From contig CAJZBQ010000027.1 of NCBI GenBank assembly GCA_914767885.1, positions 434,001 to 498,000 of the forward strand: a DNA stretch of 64,000 bases, read 5' to 3'. The translations under genes and the position numbers were made by a program. A model generated the notes under the pieces. That model saw nothing but the letters and a program-made list of their open reading frames with translations, ran no database searches and had not been told where the DNA came from. Positions 28,491 through 41,445 of this stretch are shown here, piece by piece. The stretch comes from Blepharisma stoltei (lineage: Eukaryota > Ciliophora > Heterotrichea > Heterotrichida > Blepharismidae). The number at the start of each line of letters is the position of its first letter. The first letter of the stretch is position 1.

Positions 28491-31486
28491 TTATAAACAT
28501 GTTAATAACTGATAGACTGCTTGCGTTTTTTCTGATAATTCTCGCTTCTTTAATTCAACTTCATAGTCAATTTTAGTTTCTTTTTCGAGCAGAAACTCTT
28601 CTTTTTTCTTGATTTGATCTATCCCTTATGAGTATTGTCGGACAATTCTGATAATTTATAGCACCCGGGGCTATTAAAGAAAATGCCTAACAAATCTGTC
28701 ATTTTTACAAAAATTATTCATATGCATTTAGTATAATTTTTTCAATAGCAAAAACTGGTCCCTTTCTATTTCTTTTTGCTTTAACTCTAAATTTTGCTTC
28801 AAATTTTGTATGAAAATCAACTCTTTCTGTACCATCGGTATCAGTTGATTGGCATCAGGCTGCTTCATCCATGTCTTATGAAGCCTCATTTCTTTGTCAA
28901 AAATTTCTTTTTCTTTTTCTTCTAATCTAATTTCTTTAAGCCTTAAATGTTTTTTAAGGTTTTCTATCTCTGAATCTATTGCAAGGTTAGAATTCTTTAT
29001 AATTTTTGGATTTGGGATTGGAGGTTTGACATTTAAATTTGCCTCAGAAACTGAATTAATAAGTTTATCATGAGGTAGAGGTTTAGGCGACTTGTCTAAA
29101 TTTTCCAATTTATGGAATATTTTGGTATTATCAGATATAGGCTCTGGGGTAATGGATGAAATCATAGGCATTTTTGGTGCAGGAGATGCTTTTCTGATGT
29201 CACGAGTTTCAAACTGCTTTTCCATACTATGTATTGCATTTTTTATAGAGTTTGAATGTACCTGGAAATTATTCAAAGCCTTAGCAGAGCGTAAATTTGA
29301 TATCTGGGTTTTTATGCGATTTATTTTTATCACCACAGAATCAGCGTTTTCAGGGATTGTGCCTTGCAATAAAGCTTGGGCTTTTTGAAGCTCTTCATAT
29401 AATGCTTGAGCATTTTCATCAGTAATTGGATCTGGAGTGCTATCTCTTAAGTCCAAATAACTTTTTTCTGTTTTATGACGGCCTTTAATAGTTCTTAGTC
29501 ATTCTCCTGAAGGCTCTCTGCTGTGCTGAATAAAGGTGGATTTAATCTCATCCTTTATTTTTACTTGTTTTTCTTCAAAGATCCTTTTTTCTTCATTAAA
29601 TTTGCTGATATCTTTTTCCAACTCTGCTGTTTTAATTTTTATTAAATTAGCTTGTTGTTGAAATAAATCAGTCTGCTGTAATAGTTGATTTAGTTTTTTA
29701 TTATATTGATTTTTTATGACTTGGACCTCATTAATTTGCCATTCCAGCTCTTCTTTTATTTTTTCATTTTTTTTGAGTTTTTGGAGATCTAGCTCACCTT
29801 TGATTAGAGCAGAGTTTTCTGTCTGCTAAAGAGAGAGTATATTTTTTTTCAGAAATTTAAAAAATCCAAGTTGATAAATAATTTGAAATAAAATCTATTT
29901 AATTTATATCAAAAAAATTTTTTAATTCCCAAAAAACAGAATTTTTGCGACATTTTTTTCTTACTCCCCCTCCCTCCGTGAGTGAACAAAACCATTAGAA
30001 AAATCGCTGTTTTTTGCCCAAAAACCCACCCTCCGTGAGTGAACAAAAATTTTTTATGGAAAAAAATTTTGATATATAAATGATAATTAATATAATGAAA
30101 TCTAGAGCTAATTCTGTTTAATTTTAAACAAATTGCATTTTAAAACATAAATTTTATAAATTAAATTAATATTTGCTTTCCCAATTTTTGCAAATTAGGA
30201 TTTTTTAAAATTTCGAAAATAAAAATTTTTTAGAAAATTTATATATAAATTTTTTTAAAAAAAAAACATTAACCCCCCTCCGTGAATAAACAAAATTTTT
30301 TTGTTCACTCACGGAGGGGGGGGGAGTTAAACAAATGGGGAGTAAGTGAAAAGCCGGCCTTTCGGTTTTAGAGAAAAGATCAAGTGTACTTTTAGTTAGC
30401 TCCAAAGAGTTTTCACTATTGAAGCTTGCAGAATAGTCATCAAATGATCTCTCGTAAGTCTCTGTAATGCTATTTTTCAACGCTTTTCCAAAATCAAACA
30501 CATCTTCAGGGATTAAACTTTTTCTTTTTAATTCTTCTATTTCATTTTCCAACTGACTTATACAGGCTTGTTCTAACGATATACTTTTTTGATTTGTTAA
30601 AGTTTTAACAGAAAGATGGTTCAGAATTTCTTGAGTCAAATTTGACTTATCAGGAATAATTAGATCGAGATGTTCAATAGAAACATTCATAGAAATTTCC
30701 CCAAATTTTAACTCTCCGTGATAGACTTTATTTGTTTCTGTATCATCAATAATTTGCTTACTCCGTGAGCGAACAAAACAATTGAAAAAATCCTTTTTTT
30801 TCGGTAAAATCACCTCCGTGAGAACAAAAATTTTTTAATTTATGAAAAACAAATTTTGATATATAAGTGATAATTATTATAATGAAATCTCTAGCTAATT
30901 CTGCTTATCCTAAACAGCTTCCATTTTGAAACATGAATTTTACAAATAAATTAATGCTTACGAATTGGAATTTTTTAAATTTCAAAAAACATATTTTATA
31001 AAAAAAAATTAAACAGAGAGCAAAAAATTTTGTTGGCTCACAGAAGAGGGAGTTAGCATCTGAAATTAGTTTGTAAATATCATTGAGAGAGCATTTTATT
31101 TCATACCGAAACTTATTTTCTTCTAGATTTTCATATTCAAGCTCTTCAATAGCTCTCATTTCATGAGATCTATAGTCTTCTAAAGTCATTGATACCCTAT
31201 CCAAATTCAAAATTAGTCCTTCAATATTATCCAAAATTTCTTCATCTTGGACTGTATCACATACTCATTCACGATCGCTTGCGATTAAGTCAGGCTCACT
31301 TTCTAATGACATCATATAAGTGCAATTTCTTTTTGAGCGCGGCTTAAAATCGGAATATCCTTCAAACGATCTCTCTTTATCTGACTGGATGCCAATCATC
31401 ATGGACTGTATTGTCGAATTTAATCTATCTATTTGAAGATCAAGGGTATCATTGTCAAGCTTATAGTTTTTTCCATCAGACTTCAT
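28491..31486 (-). CDS. Coiled-coil protein, four IESs in one gene
   Basis: I join two sets of open frames into one 700-aa model, start at 31486 (MKSDGKNYKLDNDTLDLQ). Removed pieces: MITE 30759-31055, MITE 29962-30329, an IES of 118 bp (29805-29924) and one of 114 bp (28620-28735). After all four the total is 701 codons including the stop. Residues 1-300 are acidic and helical; the middle and C-terminal parts are strong coiled coil (LKKNEKIKEELEWQINEVQ, RLEEKEKEIFDKEMRLHK). The last IES hides the C-terminal 45 residues behind an early TAA. The join around 29805-29962 is the least certain: that IES and the MITE could be one larger insert, or the halves could be two genes. Family unknown. Confidence 0.65.
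28620..28735. mobile_element. Short IES, 114 bp
   Basis: On the coding strand LKKL is followed by Tyr and TAA if it is kept. Excision TA to TA continues LKKLDQIKKKEEFLLEKET, a coiled coil like that before it. Confidence 0.65.
29805..29924. mobile_element. Probable IES, 118 bp
   Basis: AT-rich stretch with stops in the host frame. TA pairs at 29805 and 29923 restore the frame (FWELIKGELDLQ). Boundaries are not unique. Confidence 0.45.
29962..30329 (+). mobile_element. MITE-IES (main family), near-intact copy
   Basis: One of the least decayed copies: left TA-CTCCCCCTCCCTCCGTGAG, the repeated inner block CCACCCTCCGTGAGTGAACA about 60 bp in, right CACTCACGGAGG(G)n-AG-TTA. 366 bp removed. Antisense to its host. 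Confidence 0.9.
30759..31055 (+). mobile_element. MITE-IES (main family)
   Basis: Left TA-CTCCGTGAGCGAACAAAAC, right TTGGCTCACAGAAGAGGGAG-TTA; 295 bp removed. Excision joins YKLISDA to KQIIDDTETNK in frame. Confidence 0.85.
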
Positions 31487-31705
31487 ATTAAAATTTAACT
31501 GAAAAACAGCTTTAAGGGGTAGCGAAATCGTTATAATTAATTTTAAAAAATTAGAATGATTAAAAAAATAATGAAAATTATAGAGATAGCTTTAAGAAAA
31601 TATGCCTAATGATAGTAAAATCTTTTTATAATTAATGAGGATTAATTTTATCTTGAGCAGTATAAACTCTGAAATCTTAAATTTAGTAATTTTATATTAA
31701 ATATA

Positions 31706-32833
31706 ATGGTAGAAGCCGAATTATCTCCAGCTGAAATTGAAAGGTATCATAGGCAGATTCTATTAAGAGAATTTGGTCTTGAAGGACAGAAAAAACTAAA
31801 ATCTGCAAAAGTTCTTGTAATTGGAGCTGGAGGACTTGGATCTCCATTACTTTTATATTTAGCTGGTGCAGGGATTGGAACAATTGGAATAGTTGATGGC
31901 GACGTAGTCGAGACCATTAATCTTCATCGTCAAATTATTCATTCTTCTAACAATTTAAAGATAAATAAAGCAGAAAGTGCAAGGCGATTATTGCAAGAAT
32001 TAAACCCAGAAATTAAGTTGGAAATTTATACACAATGGCTAACTGGAGAATCAAGTGCCAGTATTGTTCCAGGATATGACATTATTGTTATTGCGACTGA
32101 TAACGTAGAAAGCCGATATCTAATAAGTGATTTAGGAGTTTATTATAAGAAACCTGTGATATCAGGTAGTGCGCTTAGGTGGGAAGGTCAGCTTACTGTA
32201 TTTTCTCCATCTCCTTGCATAAGATGTTTATTCCCCCAGCCAACACCTCGGCATGCTTGGTCTAAAGCATCAGACATAGGAGTTTTAGGCCCGATCCCAG
32301 GCGTAATCGGCACTCTTCAAGCTATAGAAACAATCAAACTCATCCTTGGGCTACCTGTATTGTCTCGAAAGCTCCTAATGTACGATGGTTTATCTTGCCA
32401 ATTTAAACTCTTTCAGCTAAGAGACACAAGTCCCACCTGCCCAGCTTGTAGTGGCCAAATAAATCCTCACACCTTCAACTATGCTGAATTTCTGGGACAA
32501 ATTCCAGCTATCCCAAGCATCCCAGACAAGGAAATAAATTGCGCAGAATTAAAAAGATTAATAGAACTAAAAAGAGTGCAAATTATTGATGTGAGAAATT
32601 CGAATCATTTCAATATTTGCCATATAGAAAACTCAATTCATATTCCAATTCACGATGTAGAAAATTCAAGTGAAATTTTCAGTTCAAATGAGCCTTTAGT
32701 GTTTGTGTGCAAAACTGGAGCAGATTCAGCTAGAGCTGTAGAGAAAGTTGAAGCAAGAGGAATAGAAGCAAGCTACTTGAAAGGTGGACTTGATGCATGG
32801 AAAGAAGCAGAACCGAGTTTTATTATATTTTAA
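31706..32833 (+). CDS. UBA4: Uba4/MOCS3-like E1 with C-terminal rhodanese domain
   Basis: 375 aa, uninterrupted. The N-terminal ThiF/MoeB adenylylation domain has the nucleotide loop GAGGLGS (40-46), the conserved Arg finger region RYHRQ, and two CxxC zinc pairs (CIRC about 171-174, CPAC about 245-248). The C-terminal rhodanese domain (about 275-370) has a catalytic Cys at about 335 in VCKTGADSAR. The family activates a ubiquitin-like sulfur carrier (Urm1/MOCS2A) by adenylation and transfers persulfide sulfur for tRNA thiolation and molybdopterin synthesis in the cytosol. Oddity: the E1 Cys expected just before GGVLG/GGVIG in Uba4/MOCS3 is Ala here (SKASDIGVLGP, about 186-196). Other UBA4 features are intact. 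TGA not used. Confidence 0.9.
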   Translation: MVEAELSPAEIERYHRQILLREFGLEGQKKLKSAKVLVIGAGGLGSPLLLYLAGAGIGTIGIVDGDVVETINLHRQIIHSSNNLKINKAESARRLLQELNPEIKLEIYTQWLTGESSASIVPGYDIIVIATDNVESRYLISDLGVYYKKPVISGSALRWEGQLTVFSPSPCIRCLFPQPTPRHAWSKASDIGVLGPIPGVIGTLQAIETIKLILGLPVLSRKLLMYDGLSCQFKLFQLRDTSPTCPACSGQINPHTFNYAEFLGQIPAIPSIPDKEINCAELKRLIELKRVQIIDVRNSNHFNICHIENSIHIPIHDVENSSEIFSSNEPLVFVCKTGADSARAVEKVEARGIEASYLKGGLDAWKEAEPSFIIF

Positions 32834-33094
32834 TTCCGTCGTTTTTAATAAGAAAAATGGTTTATGACATATAAAATATTTTAAGCATGCATATGTCAAA
32901 AGATTTCATAGAGCCAAAAAACTAAAGATCAGCTGGATTTTAAATGGGAGTAGGGTTTTACAAAAAGAATAAGAATATAAAAAAAAATTGATACTTTATC
33001 TGATTTCACGAAATTTTAGGTAAACGCAATCCTTTGGAAGAAAAAATTTCTCTTTAGCAAATTTAAGCATTAATTATTATTAGCAAATACACAC

Positions 33095-33166
33095 GGCTCC
33101 ATGGTGTAAGGGTTAGCACGTGAGCCTACGGAGCTTATAGTCGGGGTTCAATTCCCTGTGGAGTCG
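33095..33166 (+). tRNA. tRNA-Arg (anticodon ACG)
   Basis: 72 nt, no intron, CCA not encoded. The acceptor stem GGCTCCA pairs with TGGAGTC (one G-T); D arm GTGT/GCAC; anticodon stem TGAGC/GCTTA with loop CTACGGA, anticodon ACG; T arm CGGGG-TTCAATT-CCCTG; discriminator G. A T5 tract follows (CTTTTT), a Pol III terminator. Flanked by the Uba4 and PCNA genes. Confidence 0.9.
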
Positions 33167-33277
33167 CTTTTTATCTAACTCTCCCAGCTTATCTATCAAA
33201 ATTAGTTTACAAATTTATTTTAACAATAAATTTTATATAAAATCCCAAAAAATGGGGCTTAATTATAAAAATAAAAA

Positions 33278-34042
33278 ATGTTCGAAGCAAGATTCAAACA
33301 AGCAGCAATTTTAAAGAAAATTATTGAAGCCTTAAAAGAGCTAGTCACAGATGTCAACCTTGAAATCAACCCAGAAGGAATCGCTCTCCAAGCAATGGAT
33401 GCCTCCCATGTTGCTCTCGTCACATTTTTCCTCCGAGCTTCTGATTTTGAAGAATATCAATGCCACAGAGCTCAAACACTAGGAATCTCTATCTCAAACC
33501 TATCGAAAATAATTAAATGTGCCGATAATGATGATTCCATCACAATTCGTGCTGAAGACCAAGCCAGCGTCATTACTTTTATTTTTGAAGGGAAAAATGA
33601 CGATAAACTCAGTGAGTTTAATTTGAATCTATTGAGCTTGGATACTGAACATATGGGAATCCCTGAGCAAGAATATGCAGCTGTAATACAACTACCAAGC
33701 AGCGAATTCTGCAGAATTTGCAGAGAACTCAGTCAAATGAGCGATACTTTGAATGTTGATGTAAATAAAGAAAGGGTGGTTTTTAGTGTGAATGGGGATT
33801 CAGGAAGAGGCGCGATTTCGTTGAAACATAGACAGCTTGGAGAACAAAGGACAATTATTGATGTGACAAATGGAGTGAATGCAAGCTTTGCGCTGAGATA
33901 TTTGAATTTGTTTAATAAAGCTTCAGTTTTAGGAAGTCAAGCAATCTTGTCAGTGTCAGAAGACTTGCCATTGATACTGAGATTTGACTTTGAGATAGGA
34001 GTGATGAAATATTATTTAGCTCCAAAAATAAATGACGAATAA
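33278..34042 (+). CDS. PCNA: Proliferating cell nuclear antigen (PCNA)
   Basis: 254 aa, close to the family's usual 258-265. Start MFEARFKQAAILKKI. Family landmarks: LQAMDASHVALVTFFL (about 38-53), the interdomain connector LNLLSLDTEHMGIPEQEY (about 118-135), and the C-terminal LAPKINDE, corresponding to the PIP-binding tail. Homotrimeric DNA sliding clamp for polymerase delta/epsilon, ligase and mismatch repair; also needed for macronuclear DNA amplification. No IES or intron. Short 5' gap to the tRNA. Confidence 0.97.
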   Translation: MFEARFKQAAILKKIIEALKELVTDVNLEINPEGIALQAMDASHVALVTFFLRASDFEEYQCHRAQTLGISISNLSKIIKCADNDDSITIRAEDQASVITFIFEGKNDDKLSEFNLNLLSLDTEHMGIPEQEYAAVIQLPSSEFCRICRELSQMSDTLNVDVNKERVVFSVNGDSGRGAISLKHRQLGEQRTIIDVTNGVNASFALRYLNLFNKASVLGSQAILSVSEDLPLILRFDFEIGVMKYYLAPKINDE

Positions 34043-34052
34043 CTTAATATAT

Positions 34053-34241
34053 TTAAATATGTAATTTTTTACGAGGCAAATTATAGCCAGCAACCTTAAA
34101 TATCCTTATTACCATTATGATACCGATAATTTGGTTCTTTCCGAAATAGCTAACTTCAAAATCGAAAGTAGCAGATATAAAAACCAATAGAGAACAAAAT
34201 GTGATGCAATAAAAAATTAAAATAATTTCGTGTAAAATCAT
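34053..34241 (-). CDS. Possible small membrane protein
   Basis: 62 aa, convergent with PCNA and only 11 bp from its stop. Two hydrophobic stretches (IILIFYCITFCSLLVFI and IIGIIMVIRIFKVAG) and a basic C-terminus. In AT-rich DNA hydrophobic open frames arise by chance, so this is weak. Confidence 0.25.
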   Translation of the reverse strand: MILHEIILIFYCITFCSLLVFISATFDFEVSYFGKNQIIGIIMVIRIFKVAGYNLPRKKLHI

Positions 34242-34430
34242 CTTCCTTTGCTCAAAAATTATTAGATAGTGTAGACACTATAATTTTTATAAAAAAGAAT
34301 AAAAATCATAATTGACTTTTTAGCCTATATTAATAAAATAGTTTATTAATTTATCAATATAATAAAATTAATTATCTGCTTTCTTTATGCGAAATAATTA
34401 TCTTGATTTGTGTGATAAAGCTTCATTAAA

Positions 34431-34769
34431 TTATTCATAAGAATTAAACTTCGTTAATTCGTACCTTTGAAACATTGGCTTTTTTGTGAGGTTTGAAGTA
34501 ATCAAAAAAGCCAATTCGTTTTCAGTTCTATGGAAAGAAAAACAAGTCGATCGAGAAGTACTTGGTGATGAATCTCCGTCTTTTCTAGAAAAATTTGTCT
34601 TTTCACTTGCTCAGCTATTGTATTCATGAAATTCTACGGGTGAGCTTAGGCTGATATCGTTGAATCCGTCTTCACTTTTAAGCCTTTGAAACTCAGCTTG
34701 AGTTGTTATAGTTAGGTTTGAGGTAAAATTAAGCTCACCACGCTCAGTATTTGACTCACAGCAGCCCAT
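34431..34769 (-). CDS. Small Ser-rich protein with dual-acylation start
   Basis: 112 aa with one TGA = Trp (YNSWASEK). Starts MGCCESNTERGELN: Gly-2 plus Cys-3 and Cys-4 is the classic myristoyl/palmitoyl signal. The rest is polar and Ser/Thr-rich without a recognised domain. I found this by reading through TGA; with a standard code it would appear as two short frames. Confidence 0.6.
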
Positions 34770-35114
34770 ATTAATATATGCAGTTATCTTATGAGAAAAT
34801 TTTTTTGAATTTAAAAGCAGAAGAGGTGAAAGGGAATAAAGTTGACGAAAAGTAGAAATTGAACATTAAAATTTGAGAAATTTAATAAATTATGGTTTTA
34901 ATTGCTAAAATGCATTAAGGGTGTTATAAGCGTTAATTCTAAATTGTTTGTTTTTAATGGAAATAGAATTTTAAATTAGTTAATTTAATAAAATTGCTAT
35001 CAAAAGCAGCAAAATGAGTGAGGTTTTTAAGGATTTAGCATTTTGATATAAATATGATTTTTAAAGTAGTTTTTGATTAGAAGTGACTTATAATAAAATA
35101 ATTTCTAAGAATTA
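34770..35114. other. Intergenic, nothing recognised
   Basis: 345 bp of AT-rich DNA between the start of a small minus-strand gene and the stop of the protease gene. Confidence 0.4.
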
Positions 35115-37150
<2,036 letters not shown>

Positions 37151-37621
37151 ATTATTATATTTATGTCGCCCGACTAATTTAATATAGGCATTAAGAGAAT
37201 TCATGAGCCAATTTAACTAAAATTTTTAACGTATAAGGTTGGCTAAAAATGGTCAGAAAATGGTCAGAAAATGGTCAGAAAATGCTTGGATGATGAGAAA
37301 GTAACTCAAAAAAGTCCAAGATATCAAAATAAATATATTGGATCGCAGAAGCTCTTTATTTATATCAGAGGAAAATTAATAAAAACTAGGATTTTTTAAT
37401 TTTGTTTAATTCAATGATTATGCCTACTTTTAAAATGTAAGTTATTTTTTTATTATTATATTTAGATTATTAAAAAGAGGTTGAGACCTTGGTATTTTTA
37501 CTTCAAACAGTCCAAAGACTTTCAACATAATTAATTGAAAATAATTGTTTTGCAATGCAAAGGCTTTTCTATATCCTTTCTATCTTAAATTTATAAAGCA
37601 ATTAGAGAAATAAGAAATCTA
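37151..37621. repeat. Intergenic with 11-bp tandem repeat
   Basis: 37248-37284 holds three and a half copies of AAAATGGTCAG just upstream of the protease gene. The rest of the gap is AT-rich. Confidence 0.6.
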
Positions 37622-39822
37622 TTAGTCAATATCTTCAAGACAGTCTGGGTTTGTGTAAATTTTCCAAAAATTGACATCAGAAAAATTATTAACTTGATGT
37701 AGAGGCTCAACTTTCGGAAGTGTACTGGCTTCCTGCTTGTATTCATCTTCCTCTTGTATGATTAATTGATATTCACAATTGAAGTTCATATCTTGAAAAG
37801 CATCGCCCTCATTTTCATTATGAGTATGTTCAGTCATATCAAAGCTCATCATTCTTGATCTTCCTCCTAATACTTTTGATTCAGTTTCATTCCTAAAAGA
37901 AATATAAGTTTTCATAAAATCTGTCCAGCCTTCTATATCTTCACTATCTTTCAAATTAGAGTTAATTAAGTTAGCTAGTCTTGTAACATATCCAAGAATT
38001 CCCATACGGAAATTTCCTTCATATTTTTTTCCAGATAAAGATATAAGAGTTTGTGGGACCTTCGCTTTTGTAAAAATCTATATAAAAATTACAGCTTGTC
38101 TGAGTGTTTCGTGATTGGAACTAAAAATGCACTGGATAAGCTTTTCGTATAGGTTATGAAGAATAGAGTTCCAAGGGTGATTTATAAATAGACTCTACAT
38201 ATATATTACTGTGATGCTTTCTAATATTGAGCTTTCTGCAATAGAATCAAGCAAGTCTTCATGGGCGAGTTTTATTAAGGAAATTATGATTTCTATCACT
38301 TTAAGTTTGTTTTCCCCAACAGAAGTAATGGTCGTTTTATAAGTTGTATTCACTTTTACGCCGTTTTCTTTGCTTAAGCTTTCTTTGAATTTGTCTAGAT
38401 TTAGTACTATGTAAGAAATCAATGGAGAAATCTCAGTATGCCCTTCCACTTCATCATCACAGGCTGTAATTTGATTCACTAAAGCTTCTATAACAACTGC
38501 AGCTGACCTTGAAACTATGATATTATCTTGAAAAAGCATCTCAAAAATGTTACGAATTGCTTGCACATTATTAAACATTAATATGGCGACATGTGCCAAT
38601 CTGCCCTCTTGCACAGCAGTCCAGATCTTAAGCTGCAGCTAGCTGGAACGAACTCGAAGCTGAGAAACAAGTGAAACTCAGCAGATGCGTATCCAGGTAG
38701 GCTGTGGCTGCTTCACTATCTATGGTTAGAAATGGAGGTGCCCAGCAGTGTCCTTCTGACCCTTGGGCATCCTCGAGAAATGGGGCTTTTGGCCGGGCCA
38801 TATGGAACGGTCATTTTCCTGTAGCTACCAAAGAATGGCACTCTGGCACCAGATAGACTCCAATGAACTAATCCCTGAAATCAAGCTACTTCCAATAGCT
38901 TGTCGCAGGGCTGCAGAAATCCATAACCGCCCACTCAAGACTGATACCGAAAGGTAAGAAGACAACTGTACCGGCTACGGCTATACATATTGGGTATTTT
39001 TTCTCAATGCGGGTGAGCCTCCTATACGTAGATTTTTGGTGGCTGCGTCACCAATATGACTAATACCTGACTTTAATAATCCTAATCTTGCACATTATTT
39101 GAGAGATAAGATGAAATTTCATGAAAATTGGAATTCATTTGTTTCGAAGACAATAGATTTTTGAGTAAAATGCTGGCATTTGTAGAGGTCTCCGGCAAGC
39201 TTGAAGGAGAGATGATATTTAAAATCTGGTCAATTGTGGATAAAAGCTCATTTTTATAAGCAGGATTCCCATGATCTTCACAGCATAGTATTTTCTCCAC
39301 CAGTTCACATATGCTTTTACTGTATAAGTGGTTTAGCAGTTTTTTTCCGTGCTGATGCCCTTCATATAGAAAAGATAAGAGTTCATAGCTATTTCGACTA
39401 AGTAAGCATTGAATTACTCGAGAGAAGTACCCAGCAAGAAGTAAATTTAGTGAAGGAGTTTCTAAAAAGTTGAAAATTTGTTCAAGAAATTTGGGCTCGT
39501 TAAAAAATGCATCCAAAATTTCCACACACTCTAAGGAAAATAGTTCATTGACTACAAATGGATATTTATAGCAGGCTTTGGAGTTAGATAGGTCTGTGGG
39601 GTCTATTGTGATATATTGTATCATTTTTTCCACTTGATTTGGGATTAGGAACTCAAGCAAATGAGAGTTTTTGTTTCTGGTTTCGTAGATAAGCTCGTCT
39701 TCAAAGTCTAATAGTTCTTCAAGGGTAAGATCTTCTTTTTGGAGAAGAGCTTCAATTTCATGTGAGTTTTGCTTAGCTCGCAAGCTATTCAATAAGAGTC
39801 CTAAATTCATCATGACTTTCAT
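37622..39822 (-). CDS. SAPS-domain protein (PP6 regulatory subunit-like)
   Basis: 547 aa after removing two 15-nt introns (38195-38209, 38078-38092) and a retroposon of 527 bp. The family signature is strong: KEDLTLEELLDFEDELIYE with LLEFLIPNQVEKMIQYI near the N-terminus, FQDNIIVSRSAAVVIEALV mid-protein, and after splicing INHPWNSILHNLYEKLIQCI and MGILGYVTRLANLIN. SAPS proteins (yeast Sap185/190, human PP6R1-3) are helical-repeat regulators of Sit4/PP6-type phosphatase in growth and cell-cycle control. The last 90 residues are acidic and divergent. Shorter than the human proteins, which have long disordered tails. Confidence 0.9.
38078..38092 (-). other. 15-nt intron
   Basis: Coding strand GTAATTTTTATATAG. 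Splicing joins TLRQA to IFTKAKVPQTL; unspliced it gives an in-frame TAG. Confidence 0.85.
38195..38209 (-). other. 15-nt intron
   Basis: Coding strand GTAATATATATGTAG. Splicing joins ESIT to SLFINHPWNSILH, the conserved SAPS segment; unspliced it gives TAG. Confidence 0.88.
38560..39099. mobile_element. SINE-like retroposon, family B, inside SAPS gene
   Basis: 13-bp duplication CTTGCACATTATT at 38560-38572 and 39087-39099. The element begins near GGCGACATGTGCCAATCTGC and ends TGGTGGCTGCGTCACCAATA... with AATCCTAATC. TA inside the duplication (38569 and 39096) allows exact excision of 527 bp: SSYLSNNVQ joins AIRNIFEML. Confidence 0.82.
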
Positions 39823-39993
39823 ATCAATAATATGGTTTCCTCAATAATTCTAAAGAAAATCCAGCTTAAGCTGAAAACCAAATAATAAATTATTGTTTCC
39901 TTATACAAGATAAATATCATCAAAAGAAATAGAACTATTTATTTTTTATTATAAAGATTTCTAATAATATCACAGTATACACAAAACTTATAA

Positions 39994-40701
39994 ATGAAGT
40001 CCTTGAGGATACGACAGATCCAGCATGTAAGGAGTAAAAGTTCTCTCGGATTTGTAAGCTCCAGTAATAAGAATAACTCAAGAACGCTTTCTCCAGGAAA
40101 TAACGCAATATCTTCTCCTAAGACTTTAAGAATTGAAATACATAAATTAACTACAAAACTTCCAGTAAAACCAGAGCCAAGAGGTGAGTTAGAAATTAAA
40201 ATAACTTTGCCCGAAGTAAATATTCAAGCTTCACCAAAACGAGGTACTCAAAAAGATTCAGAAACTCAAATAAAAGAAGGAACCCATAATTATAAAGATG
40301 AGAAAAATTCAAAAACTGCATCCCAACTAGAAATAAGGAAACTTAATTTTGATCTAATTTACCCAATGGAAAGGTCTATATCAAATTCGTATATCCCTAA
40401 CATTAGGGTAGGAAAATTTTACTTCAGATCTAAATCGTCGACAAAATCGAGAGGAAAAAGCATTAGCAATATACATATGTCTGAAAAATCAAGGAAAATT
40501 TCTATAAAAAATAATAAAAGAAGTAAAACGTTTGCAGAGTATGTAGCTGGATTGCAGCAAGGCTCAACTACCTGCTTGCCTTCACATCCTGATACTGCAG
40601 CGAAGAAGAATTTGAAATATAAGCTGATGGATGAAATAGAGAGAAGCATATCATCAAGCTCAAGCCAGAGATCATTTATGTGGAATTTCAAGCCTAAATA
40701 G
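39994..40701 (+). CDS. Unknown basic Ser-rich protein
   Basis: 235 aa, divergent from the SAPS gene, no interruptions and no TGA. Lys/Ser/Arg-rich with patches such as RSKSSTKSRGKSIS and SSSSSQRSFMWNFK. Little predicted globular structure. No family recognised. Confidence 0.65.
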   Translation: MKSLRIRQIQHVRSKSSLGFVSSSNKNNSRTLSPGNNAISSPKTLRIEIHKLTTKLPVKPEPRGELEIKITLPEVNIQASPKRGTQKDSETQIKEGTHNYKDEKNSKTASQLEIRKLNFDLIYPMERSISNSYIPNIRVGKFYFRSKSSTKSRGKSISNIHMSEKSRKISIKNNKRSKTFAEYVAGLQQGSTTCLPSHPDTAAKKNLKYKLMDEIERSISSSSSQRSFMWNFKPK

Positions 40702-40810
40702 CTGTATTTTTATTCAAATAGCTTTCCTGTGCATGTAAATTTTCGCTTATTCAACTTTCTGATATGGTTAATGCATTAATTATAATTCAGTAAATGATAA
40801 TTCACCTTTC

Positions 40811-41302
40811 TTATGCTTTACGATTAACTGGAAAAAAATAATTTATGCTGCCTCAGCAAATACTAATTTGCAATTTTACAACCAATTTCAGCTCGTCCTT
40901 TGTCTTCTCTATGAGTGAAATTAATTTATTTTTACTTTTTCTTTTTCCAGAGTATTTCCTTACTCCTCCCCCTCCGTGAGTGAGCAAAGCCATTGGAAAA
41001 ATCCCTATTTTTTGGGCAAAAACCCATCCTCCATGAGAGTACAAAAAATTTTTATGAAAAGCTTTTAATGATAACTATTATAGTGAAATCTCTAGCTAGT
41101 TCTGCTTAATTTTAAAGAGTTGAATTTTTAAAGATAAATTTAATAAATTAAATTAGCATCTGCTTTCAAATTTTTGCGAATTGGGATTTTTTTTAATCTC
41201 GAAAAAAAAAAACTACTATAAAATTTATAATTTTTTAAAAAAAAAATTAACCCTCTCTTCGTGAGCGAACAAAATTTTTTCGTTCGTTCGGGGAGTTAGC
41301 AT
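40811..41302 (-). CDS. Possible 51-aa basic protein with MITE in its second codon
   Basis: On the minus strand ATG at 41302 is followed directly by CTA, where the MITE 40961-41298 lies. Removal gives MLRKYSGKRKSKNKLISLIE and so on, 51 aa with one TGA = Trp (SICWGSINYF), ending TAA 40811. The length is in frame. The coding quality after the MITE is reasonable (basic then amphipathic helix), but so short a product could be chance, or the 3' exon of a gene whose start I have missed. Confidence 0.4.
40961..41298 (+). mobile_element. MITE (main family)
   Basis: Left TA-CTCCTCCCCCTCCGTGAG, second block CATCCTCCATGAGAG, right GTTCGTTCGGGGAG-TTA; 336 bp if excised. Confidence 0.88.
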
Positions 41303-41445
41303 TTCTAATAAAAATTACATTTTCTTTGTTTTATTTATTATTCTTTTAAAGTCGCGTTAATTCATCAAATTTTTGTAATTTAGCTAATTTTGGCCAGCAG
41401 AATATCCAAAGATTTTGTCCATTTTTCATCTCAGATATAATAAAA

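Noticed and set aside
30241-30345. C-terminal ends such as LTPPPSVSEQKNFVYSRRG in several proteins
   Set aside because: These are translations of the MITE terminal repeat after the exon boundary, not real C-termini; similar tails appear in the bZIP, protease and STI1 frames.
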